DNA from: Plasmodium malariae
Taxonomy: Eukaryota; Apicomplexa; Aconoidasida; Haemosporida; Plasmodiidae
NCBI RefSeq assembly: GCF_900090045.1
Contig: NC_041783.1
Coordinates: 310,001-374,000 of the forward strand
Reading direction: 5' to 3'
DNA length: 64,000 nucleotides
In this document: positions 32,801 to 43,033 of the stretch, one piece after another
Numbering within the stretch: the first letter of the stretch is position 1
How the letters are laid out: each line of letters begins with the position of its first letter
Program-made: the position numbers and the translations under genes
Notes under the pieces: model-generated
What the model was told of the DNA's origin: nothing
What the model saw: only the letters and a program-made list of their open reading frames with translations
Databases searched by the model: none

Positions 32801-35800
32801 ACAGTAAAGATATTACCATAGATGAAAATTTTCATTTTAAAAAAAAAGAGAAAAATAGTTTATTAAATTATAAGAGAGGAAGTAGTTGTAGTGAGAAAGG
32901 GAATGGAAATACCTTTAACTACAGAAAACTTAAGAGTAGAGTATTTAAAGGAAAATATATGGGTAAGGATGTAGCAATAAAGGTATTAGTTGGGAAAATA
33001 AAAAATTTTTATCACTTCCACAAAATGATATATAAACTATATGTATTAAGGCATTCTAATATTGCTTTGATAATGGGAGTTGCTATTTATTATCCTTTTG
33101 TTTTTATTGTTTATGAATATTTAAAAAATCGATGTTTATTCTCCTACCTACATTGTATAAAGAATGAGCAAGTTTATATAAGTAAGTTTTTTAAAAAATA
33201 CAAAAGGAGCTGTATTTCAGGTGTACACAAAGGGGAATCCACAAAGGGGAGTAATAATAATGGTAGTAGTGGAAGCAATGGAAGTAGGGGAAGTAGTAGA
33301 AGCAGTGGAAGCAGTGGAAGCAGTGGAAGCAGTGGAAGTAGTAGAAGCAGTGGAAGCAGTGGAAGTAGTGGAAGTAGTAGAAGCAGTGGAAACAGTGGAA
33401 ACAGTGGAAGTAGTGGAAGTAGTGGACGTAGTGGACGTAGTGGAAGCAACGCCTCTAATGCTGCTAATGCCGCTAACCCAAACAATGTTCGTGCTGACCG
33501 AAATGTATATGACTATTCGTCCCCCCCAAACACGGCTTCTCACAAATATGATACATCATCAGATAAGGGCAGAAAAAAAATGATTAGTACAGATGGAAGG
33601 GAAAAAAACTGTGTAATGAACCAAACGCATTTAACGTGCAGAGTGAATAGAATAAAAAGGACAAACAGAAAAAGCAGTAAAAAGAATGGTGATAACTACA
33701 GTAGTGCGACGGAAAACAGTTTAAGCGAAGAATTACGTTTTGAGCCAGCTAGTAACAGAACTAGTGAAGGCCTTCGTATACAGAATAATAAATTTAATAT
33801 ATTCAATTATGAACATAATGTTTTGTGTGGAGCATATGCTGATCAAATTAAATATAGGAAAGAGATAAAGCCTCGAGCTGCTAATGATACTGATATGACA
33901 GAACATAATTCCAGTTCTGAATATGATGAGGCATCGATAGAAAAGAAAGCCAGCAATATTGCTACGAACAGAGATAGCTGTAATAGGAAAAGCAACAGAC
34001 GATATAAGAGAGACAAACCAAAAAAAACAAATCCGAATGATATAAGTAAAACTAGCAAAAAAGTTGGTAGTAAACTAGAGATGAAAAAAAGCATTCATTT
34101 AGATCATCCTTGTTCATTCCCCGAATTCCAGAAAGAATTATTTTCATATTTAAAAAGGAAAAAAAAAAAAAAAAAAAAAAAGTACTTTTCAGCTACTTAA
34201 AAACGCAAATTTACATTAATTCAAGAAAAAACACTTTCAGAAATAATCGCCTAAGTGTCCAGAGAATTATGAAGATTATAACGTAAAAAAAATAAGAAAA
34301 AAAAAAAAAAAAAATAGTAGAACATTTTAAGCAAACTTAACAAGAGTTTTAAGCATTTTTATTTACATAATTTCCTTTCTTTTTTTGACAGAGATATAAC
34401 CCTGGCATGCTCGTACTTAGAAAAGCAAAAGGTATGTTATTTTGTCTTTTTTTCGACTACCCAGTTTTTTATTATTTGCTATGTTAGCGGATGTAAAAAT
34501 GTATTTTTTTTTTTAATTTTTTTTTTTAGTTATATCCCCTAAATTTGAAACCCACTAACGTCCTTCTGGACGAGTTTTTGAATGCAAAGGTGTCGGACTT
34601 TGGTATTAGCAAAATTGAAAAATGCCTTGATACGAACATTGATTATTCCTATGTTGTTTTTCCAAATAATTTAATAAAATTCAACAGAAAATATTCACAG
34701 AAAAAAGTAAAGAAGATGCAAATTGTTAACAAAAAATCAAATGATTTGTTGTACATATATGATGATAAGAATAATGCGCATAAATATAATACGAAGCAGA
34801 TTTATTCCTCCTCTGCTGGTCAGTGTGCTCCTATTTCCTTCTGGACACCCCCAGAGGTGAGAAAAAGAAAAGAAAAAAAAGAAGAAAAAGGAAGAAAAAA
34901 GAAGAAATAAGAAGAAAAAGGAAGAAAAAGGAAGAAAAAAAAAAGAGAATGAATACAATAAGGAAACATATCAATAAATGAATGAACGCTTCACCATTTA
35001 TTGAATATATACTCGTGCAAATGTTTCCACAATTGTTTGTCTTCACATATTATATGCGAAATAAAAATATTTAACACTCCACAGGTTCTAAGGGGGAAAA
35101 GAAACAAACTTGCATATGCTGATGTTTATGCATTCGGAATAATACTATGGGAGATGGTAAAAGAATGGGAAAAAGATAAAATGAGGGAGTAGGGTATGCA
35201 TGTACCTACATTTATATAATGCATTTTCGAATTATTCTACGTTTTTTTTTTTTTTTTTTTTTTTTTTCCTTTTAGCTGTCTAACAGTATTCCTTTTAATT
35301 ATCCTTTCAAATCGCATTTAGTGGTACGCCCTTTTACTTTAATAATTGAGCAATAAACAAGCATAAACAAACGGATATATACCCATATGTGTATCCATAT
35401 GTTATGTTTACATATACATATGAACATTTTTATAATTTCACATGCGTCAATGTTTTGCTACAGGCTGCGGTTGGCTTTGCTAAGGAGCAATTATCCTTCA
35501 GCAACATCCCCATGCCCATTCAAGTAATAGGACAAAATAAATAAAAAAACAAGGACCGTACACATTCGCTCACACGCTCATACACACAAACACATATATA
35601 TATATATGTACATTTATTAGTATACATATATGGGCATTTAGCTAAAATATCGTAGCGTAAAAAGTGCTCAATTTTTCCTTTTTTTAGAGCTTGATAAAAA
35701 GTTGCACTAATAGGGATAAATACAAAAGGCCTACATTTGGCCAAATTTTAATCGTTTTGTCTAAATTATACGAAAAAGTAAAATTAAATGTACACAAATT

Positions 35801-35996
35801 ATGAGAACAAGAACTGCGTATTTGTTTTTCCATTATACCACATAACACAGTACATACATTTTAGTAATTTTATTTTATTATATCATTTTACTTTATTTTT
35901 TTTATTTTTTATTTTTATTTTATTTTTTTTTTATTGCTTGTTCAGGCAAATACTAAGGCGGAAGATGCCTTAATTTCGTTCATGGATGGAACATAA
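29869..35996 (+). CDS. TKL-family protein with MORN, SAM and degenerate kinase domain, eight exons
   Basis: This resembles the Plasmodium TKL kinases that carry MORN and SAM domains (TKL3-type); I cannot say which paralogue. Exons are 29869-34282, 34392-34431, 34530-34856, 35085-35156, 35276-35323, 35464-35523, 35688-35777 and 35946-35996, about 1,700 residues. Order: MGNTTSSK, a fitting N-myristoylation site; two MORN-like motifs (residues about 18-65); a SAM domain (about 377-450); long disordered repeats; a kinase N-lobe (RVFKGKYMGKDVAIKVL near 1024, LRHSNI near 1060); a Ser/Gly insert of about 300 residues; and a C-lobe split over small exons (LNLKPTNVLLD, VSDFGISK, WTPPEVLRGK, YADVYAFGIILWEM). 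The AIK lysine and DFG are present. The catalytic HRD Asp is Asn, the helix-C Glu position is Met, and the Gly-rich loop is poor, so it may be a pseudokinase. Exon 1 carries a frameshift at a run of 23 A (34159-34181): the downstream frame reads FSYLKTQIYINS and joins exon 2 correctly. Confidence 0.85.
30240..30386 (+). repeat. 12-bp coding repeat (Ser-Gly-Arg-Asn/Ser)
   Basis: The unit AGTGGACGTAAC, with AGC variants, is repeated about 12 times in the TKL gene and encodes a basic Ser/Gly/Arg linker. Shadow frames on both strands encode Val/Asp/Thr or Leu/Arg/Pro periodic peptides. Confidence 0.92.
31290..31420 (+). repeat. Lys/Glu-rich 15-bp coding repeat
   Basis: AAGAAGGAGCAAAGG-type units encode a Lys-Lys-Glu-Gln tract directly after the SAM domain of the TKL protein. 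It is probably a highly charged single helix or disordered linker. Confidence 0.85.
31912..32037 (+). repeat. 36-bp coding repeat, three identical copies plus a partial
   Basis: The 36-bp unit encodes the 12-residue block NNHVDGTGQMEL. Three copies appear identical and a fourth is cut short. It lies in a disordered part of the TKL protein. Confidence 0.93.
33250..33450 (+). repeat. Ser/Gly/Arg coding repeat in the kinase insert
   Basis: Repeats of GGAAGCAGT, GGAAGTAGT and AGTAGAAGC encode Ser-Gly and Arg-Ser runs inside the large insert that splits the kinase domain of the TKL protein. Confidence 0.9.
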
Positions 35997-36398
35997 TGAG
36001 CTAATTGGAAGAGACAAAATCAGTTAGAAGAAACCAAAAAATTGACCATTATGTTTGTTTAATTTTTTCTAATATGTATCATATTTATTTTTGTGTATTC
36101 ATTCCATTGATACAATAAAACACACACTTATATATTTGTTTTAATGTCCCAAATGGCTCTCATAATTTCATTAATCTAGTTGAAATTTTTATGTGTAAAT
36201 ACACTTAGTAACGTATGTATATGTAGACGTACATATATAATTATATGTGTTCATATGCATACATGAATATATACATATATATACATAAATGTACACTCAT
36301 ATTTATCTTTTTGTGGTAAAGTGAAGGAACAAAATTAACATTTCACAGGGTTGTGTTTGTTTTCCATTTATAGCTTACATATACATACATAAGTGTGT

Positions 36399-36442
<44 letters not shown>

Positions 36443-36572
36443 GCAAACATTTTTTCGTAATTTAAACCTTCATTTTGGAAAAAAAAAAAAAAAACTTAAC
36501 ATATTTATAAGTATATACATGTGTATATATAAAAACGTATAAATTTCTTCAATCCCCCCTAAAGCAACAAAA
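35997..36572. other. Intergenic region, no gene seen
   Basis: This is AT-rich 3' flank of the TKL gene and 5' flank of the coiled-coil gene. It holds a (TA)n run at about 36400-36435 and a poly-A at 36480-36495. No further feature is seen. Confidence 0.6.
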
Positions 36573-37380
36573 ATGTCTAATTTCTACGAAAATGACGAAG
36601 ATGTCCTTCAAATGATACAACAGATAAAGAAGATAACAAAAGAGTCTAAAAGAAAGTTTGAACATGAAATAGACTATTTGGTTGAGGATACTAAAACCCG
36701 ATTAATGAACAGCGTTAATGAAGAAAAAAACAACATTAAAAAAGAAACCGATGAGAAATTAAATAAATTAAGAGAAAACATTATAAAACATGAAAAGAAT
36801 ATAAAAGAAAAACATAAGTTATATCAAAAATTGAAATCTGAATTAGCGGAAGTAGCAAATAATTATAAAAATAGAATTAAGGTTGGGCCAAGAATCTCTG
36901 ATCATGTTCTACATTTAATGTGAACATATAGTGCTAAAAAATAATGCTAGTATATAGTGCTAAAAAATAATGCTAATATATATTGCTAAAAAATAATGCT
37001 AGTATATAATGTGTATATTTTAGCATTACTCAAAATTAATAATTCCTTGTGCATATCAAAATGTACCCATTTCTGCTACGCAAACATATCGATATACATT
37101 TATATACTTACGCAAATACATATACATATACTTATGCATATAGATATATGCATGCATGGGCTTATATATTAATTTACAACAGGACTTCTACAAGGAAACG
37201 GAAAATTTCATGAAGGCATATGAGAGTGAAAAAAAGGAGCTCCAGGAGTTAGAAGATAAAGAATGGAAAGAACTAAATGTTCAATCAATTGAAATTTTAA
37301 GTAAAACAAAATCAAATATATGTGCTACTAAAGAAGAAACTGATGAAAAACTTAGAAAAGTATTGAAGTCAATACTTTAA
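36573..37380 (+). CDS. Small coiled-coil protein, two exons
   Basis: Exon 1 is 36573-36881 and exon 2 is 37183-37380, joined in phase 0, giving 168 residues. The intron starts GTTGGG, a weak donor, and ends ACAG. If the intron were retained, the protein would end 13 codons later at 36923. Almost the whole protein is predicted helix with Lys/Glu heptad-like spacing, for example KESKRKFEHEIDYLVEDTKT and YESEKKELQELEDKEWKEL. There is no signal peptide or membrane segment. I do not recognise the family. The pattern of short basic/acidic helices loosely resembles Cor1/SYCP3-type coiled coils, but that is only an impression. Confidence 0.72.
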
Positions 37381-37922
37381 GCATATCCACCTTTTTTTCT
37401 TTTTTTCTTTTCTGTTATAAATTATTTACTTTAACTTGTAAGAAAAAAAAAATTTTCCCATAAGCTACTCTTTTTTTCCATTCCCATAAATTTTTTATGT
37501 GCAGTATTTTTGAATTGATTATTCCTTCCTAATAATATATATATTTTTTTAAATTGTGTTATATAGAACTATACAATATGAATGAAAAATAAAAAAACAA
37601 TAACAAAAATAAAAAAAGATTAAATTATTTTTACATACTCTTTGCAATAATGATCTTATAGAAAGCTATTAACACAACATGACCAGTTAAAATTATTTAT
37701 CGTACGTGCATGTGCATATATGTATGTATGTATGTATGTATACACGCATATATACTATATATATTTACTGCGTACATATAAAATCAAATATATTATTAAA
37801 AAAATCATCATACTCTCCTTTTTTTCTCGCCAGTTTATTCCTTATTTTGACAAATGAATAACAGTAAAAAAAAAAAAAAAGAAAATAAATGTTAACACTT
37901 CAAAAAACTTAATTTGTGACGC

Positions 37923-37961
<39 letters not shown>

Positions 37962-39207
37962 TGCATATATATGTATATTGCTTGTTTAACTATCAGTGAA
38001 TATAGTATTTGTTCTTTAAACATAAATGGTATCGCATTTAATAGAAATGACTTTCTTTTATACGGAAAATAGAAATATATAGCTTAAAATAAAAGTAATA
38101 TTCTGAGTGCACATAGTATACATATATATTTATATATAAAGTGAAGGAATCATGCTTTAAAAAAAAATATATATGATGCCTTGTGAAGGTCTACGCAATG
38201 TTGTTAAAGAAAATATATATTTATTTTTGCAAATCAGTTCTGTTATATTTTATTATTCAAAACGATTTTAATGAATTCCTTTTTCTTCTCTTTTAGTTAA
38301 TACATCAATGTGTTACTTAAGTAAAATGTAGCAATATAGCTCTTATTTTTATTTATATTGTGCTTGTTATTTTAATTTTTATGTTATCGTATTTTTTTAT
38401 CTTTACACTTATTCATTATTACTTTCATTCATTAGTACATTCATTCGATATTTTTCTTTCTGTTTTTCATTTTTTAAGTAACTAATTTTTTTTTTTTTTT
38501 CAAAACTGTACAACGAAATATAAGCAAGGACAAATATTTATAGACTGCCTGCCTTACGCGTTTGCCTAACTTTATTTAATACAACGCCTTCTACCTTTAT
38601 TTTAAAAAATTTAATAAAAATTTACTTAATTTTAAAGAGGATTAACGTTGATTATACATATATATATACATATATTTATTTATTTATGTTGACATTTATA
38701 TTATGTACATTTATAATTTCACACTATGAATAACAAGTTCTATTTATAGATCATTTTATTTTTTATGCGACAAATTATTAAACCTGATATAATAATAAAA
38801 AAAAAAAAAAAAAATTGATTAAATTGTGAGATTTAACATAATATATATATATATTAAGTTAAAGTTACCTAGATATTTACAACTACTGAAACAGAGGAAA
38901 TTACAAAAAAAAAAAAAAATCGCAAAAGTAAGAACTGACGCATAGAAAGCGGAAATTTTTATTTTGCTTACACATATATATATGAATATGCAGATAAATA
39001 CATATATTCAAAATGTCTACAAAATGGAGAATTAGATGAATTTACTATTGTCACACAATGCATTTATTTATCATGAATATAATTACACACGTTTTTATTT
39101 AACATTATTTATTTAAATAATAAATTTCTCTTTTTTTTTTTTTTTTTTTTTTTTGTACGTATATAGAGGGTATTTTATGTACACATTCTGAAAACATAAA
39201 GTTAACT
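37381..39207. other. 1.8-kb AT-rich intergenic region
   Basis: No coding frame of note is present on either strand. It holds poly-A/T runs, (TA)n runs near 37925-37960, a TGTATGTATG tract near 37715-37745, and TATATATA stretches. It probably holds the terminator of the coiled-coil gene and the promoter and 5' UTR of LSM4. Confidence 0.6.
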
Positions 39208-40646
39208 ATGGTGGTAAGCATATACATTTTACTACAGTATTTATACAAATTGTATGTTATGCTTATATATTTTATAAAAAAAAATAAAATGCATGTAAAA
39301 AATTGTTCTATTTTTTATATGATGGATATATAGTTCACAGTCAATGAACTTTTGTAATATAACATTTATGAATAGTTTATATGTTTATATGTACATCTGC
39401 ATATATCTGTATATATACATTCATATATTTATATATGCATTTACGCTTCCGTCACCTATTCGTGCATTATTTCATTTTAAACATTTTGTTCCATAACATC
39501 ATATAACAACTCCGTATTTTTTCAGTTCCCCTTAACACTGCTAAAATGTTCTCAGAACCAAGCAGTGGTAAGTTACAAAAAGAAATTGAACTGATCCATT
39601 TGTACAGAATTCATGTATTATGGATACTTTGATTAGTCCTATTTTTATCTCCTTTTTTCTCTCTATTTGTTTTTCTTTCTTTCTTTTTTTTTTTTTTTTA
39701 TTAACGAACCAAATTAATATATGGTGTATTGGGGGAAATATGTTAAGGTGATAAATACATATTAGTTTGAATATATTTTTTTTTTTTTTTCCCTGTTCAT
39801 AATATATGGACTTTGTTCAGATGGTTGAGCTAAAAAATGGAGAAACGTACAGTGGCTTTTTGGTTTTTTGTGATCGCTTCATGAACTTACATATGAAAAA
39901 TATAATTTGCACATCAAAAGATGGTGATAGATTTTGGAAGATTTCAGAATGTTATGTCAGAGGGAATAGTGTAAAATATATTCGAGTTCAAGATCAAGCC
40001 ATCGAACAAGCCATTGAAGAAACAACGGAGCGTAAGTGGAAAAAAAAAAAAATGAAAATAAATAAATAGATGAATAAATACATAAATAGACAGATAAATA
40101 AATACATAAATAAATAAATACATAAATATATAAATAAACAAATACATAAATACATAAATAAATACATAAATAAATACATAAATAAATACATAAATAAATA
40201 AATACATAAATAAATAAATACATAAATATATAAATAAACAAATACATAAATACATAAATAAATACATAAATAAATACATAAATAAATACATAAATAAATA
40301 CATAAATAAATACATAAATAAATACATAAATAAATACATAAATAAATACATAAATAAATACATAAATAAATACATAAATAAATAGCTAAATAAATAAATA
40401 GATAAATAAATAGCTAAATAAATAGCTAAATAAATAGAATGATAAAATATTAATTTTTAATAAACCTTTTTTTGATGTGTTTATATGTTTTTTTTTTTTT
40501 TCCTTTATGTTGTTCTACTTGCAGAAAAGGCAAGGAACTTGGGCAGAGGAAGAGGCGGAAGAGGAAGAGCACGCGGAATTGGCAGAGGTACAGATAACAG
40601 AGGTCGGCATGGAACGCAAATTAGAAGGGGAGGAAGGGGCTACTAG
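39208..40646 (+). CDS. LSM4: U6 snRNA-associated Sm-like protein LSM4, four exons
   Basis: LSM4 is a subunit of the Lsm2-8 ring on U6 snRNA in splicing and of the Lsm1-7 ring in mRNA decay. Exons are 39208-39213, 39526-39567, 39821-40031 and 40525-40646, giving 126 residues. Exon 1 has only two codons (Met-Val). The Sm fold runs from [14 protein letters not shown] through [37 protein letters not shown] and [14 protein letters not shown]. It matches the LSM4 pattern [14 protein letters not shown], then CTSRDGDKFW, then IRGxxIKYLR. The last exon encodes an Arg/Gly-rich tail ([16 protein letters not shown]), typical of LSM4. Intron 3 (40032-40524) is filled by a tetranucleotide-like repeat. The start is fixed by homology, since exon 2 has no ATG before the Sm domain. 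Confidence 0.95.
40050..40440. repeat. AAATACATAAAT-type repeat filling LSM4 intron 3
   Basis: Units of 8-16 bp built from AAAT and ACAT form a nearly unbroken array of about 390 bp inside intron 3. A 100-bp block near 40100-40180 recurs near 40190-40270, so blocks have been duplicated. Long Met/Tyr/Leu/Phe frames on the minus strand are chance. Confidence 0.93.
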
Positions 40647-42684
40647 TGCCCATTCCATGTATGTATGTGCAAACATGTACATTTATATAGCGTCATTTTA
40701 TCTATGTTGTCCTTTTAATTTTTTTTTTTTTTTTTTCATTTTTGAAGTTAAAATTGATTTGTAAATGTAACTTGTTGTAACTGTAGCAATTTTTTAAAAA
40801 TTTCTCTTCCAATGAAGTTACATGTAATTGTTAAAATCTTTGATTATTTATTAAACCTCATTTGCTACTTTATGTTACTTTGTATTACTTTATTCTATAT
40901 TTTGAAGAACAAACATTGGCAATTGCTTGAACATGGGATTAATTCCATAACCTTCTGTTAATTATCACCATCATATATAGTGCAGAATATATTTGTAAGT
41001 ATGCAGAATAAACATTATTAATTAAATTTTATATGAACAAGCTAGGTAAAAAAAGTGGGGGGGGGGGAGGAAAAAAAAAAAAAAAAACTGCATCCCATTT
41101 GAAAACTCTAGCTATTCAAATTATATAAGATTTATGATAACGAGCTAATATTAAAAATATATATTGTATTTCAGGAAATATTAGAAACACACAAATGTAA
41201 GCATAAATGGATAAACTAACATTTGTTATGTTCTGCATAACATGCTAAATGGGACAAATAAACATAAAAATATTGTTAAAAAAAAAAAAAAATATATTAA
41301 CATATATATAGATATATATATAATATATTTATATATAAGTAAAGCATTACATTATGTAAACTTAAAGACCTCGTGTTAAGCTACCTTTGTTGTTCCTTTT
41401 TTTAATCCCTAACATTTCTAACAATTTTACATTCTTATTTTTATATCTATAGTAATATCATTTAAAATTTTGGCATAAATATATCCACATTTAAAAAAAG
41501 ATGTAGATTTTTTGATAAAAAAAAAAAAAAAAGAGGTATGACTTTGTCATAAATTTAAAAACAAAAAAAAATTTCTTATTGCAAGTTATACAATTACATG
41601 AACATTAAATTGTAAAGTACATATTCTCGTAAAATATCAAAATATGCACGAAAAAAAAGTATATATACATATATATATATATATATATTTTTAAATGTAA
41701 AAAAACTGCAAAACCCTCATTTATTTTAGGTATTTCTCGAAGTGATCATAATAAACACTCAAGAATACGATAATTACAATTTTTGGTAAAAAAATATGCA
41801 TAATTTTACGAGTTTGCATTCTATTTTTTTAAAAAAATCGTGATATTACATAATTTTTGGTAGAAAAAATAAGCGAAATTTTTTTTTATAGGAGAATAAT
41901 ATTTACTTTTTTTTTTTTTAAATTACATATACTGTTTTTATTTATCCCTTATAAAATAAAATTCGATTTTATTTCTATAAAATCTAATTTCCTCAAAAAT
42001 GTAAGCATACCCCAAATATACCTAAATAATGCATATATATATAATATATAATATATATATATCTACATAGTGTATATATGATACATGCATATTATTGTAT
42101 GTTCGTAGTATATATAACTACGTGTACTTCAACTCAATAAAAAAAAAGATTGGTGAGAATGTCAACTGAAGCTGCAAATGTATGTATACATATGTATATG
42201 TACATATATAATACATGTGAATAATATATATACATACATGTAAATATAATATATAAATGCATATATACATATGTATACATTTATATAAACATTGCAAAAT
42301 TCTCATTGATAATATTTCAAATAAAATTTTAGTTGGTACATTTAAAACTAACCGTAAATTTTCAAACAAGCAAAGTAAAAAGTTCCTTTTGTATGTTAAG
42401 CTTAAATAAATTAAATATGAAAAGTATGGAAACAATAGTACTTCATGTTTTAACACTACAAGAAAAATGAAAAAAAAAATTTTTTTTTTAAATAATGTGA
42501 ATTGAGAACATTTCGTTTTTGTACTATTATGTAAGTTTTTGCAAGAACACTAACAAAGAATTATTAAACTGTTACTGTATAGTAGTGTATATAAATATAT
42601 ATGCGTTCAACTTTATTTTTTTTCCTTTTAAGTTTAAAAACAAAAAAAAAAAATTAAATATGATTTATTTTTGATATTGTACTT

Positions 42685-42723
<39 letters not shown>

Positions 42724-42847
42724 GTAAACCTATACGTACGAATGTATGCATGCTTATGTATAGAAAAGTAAAATAATTGAGTACCAGTATATGAGCACAT
42801 ATCTATATACACACGTAAATACTTGCGTTTACATGCATGTACGTATT

Positions 42848-42888
<41 letters not shown>

Positions 42889-43033
42889 TTACGAACACTG
42901 CGTAACCTAGTACGTACAATAATTATTAATGAGCCTTATTTAAAATTTTTGACTATTTCGTATTAATGATAAAAATTTAATAAAGAATTTTTCCAATTTC
43001 TTAAAATTATTCTTTTTTAATTTACTGCTGAAT
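40647..43033. other. 2.4-kb AT-rich intergenic region
   Basis: I see no gene. Contents: a G run at about 41055-41070 (GTGGGGGGGGGGAGG), many poly-A runs, and (TA)n tracts near 41660-41690, 42035-42065, 42690-42718 and 42850-42888. The long distance suggests long UTRs or extended promoter sequence for the RRM gene. A short frame at 41857-42051 is AT-driven and not convincing. Confidence 0.6.

Noticed and set aside
37381..43033. Possible centromere
   Set aside because: Plasmodium centromeres are a few kb of nearly pure A/T with a tandem-repeat core. These gaps are less extreme and are interrupted by LSM4.
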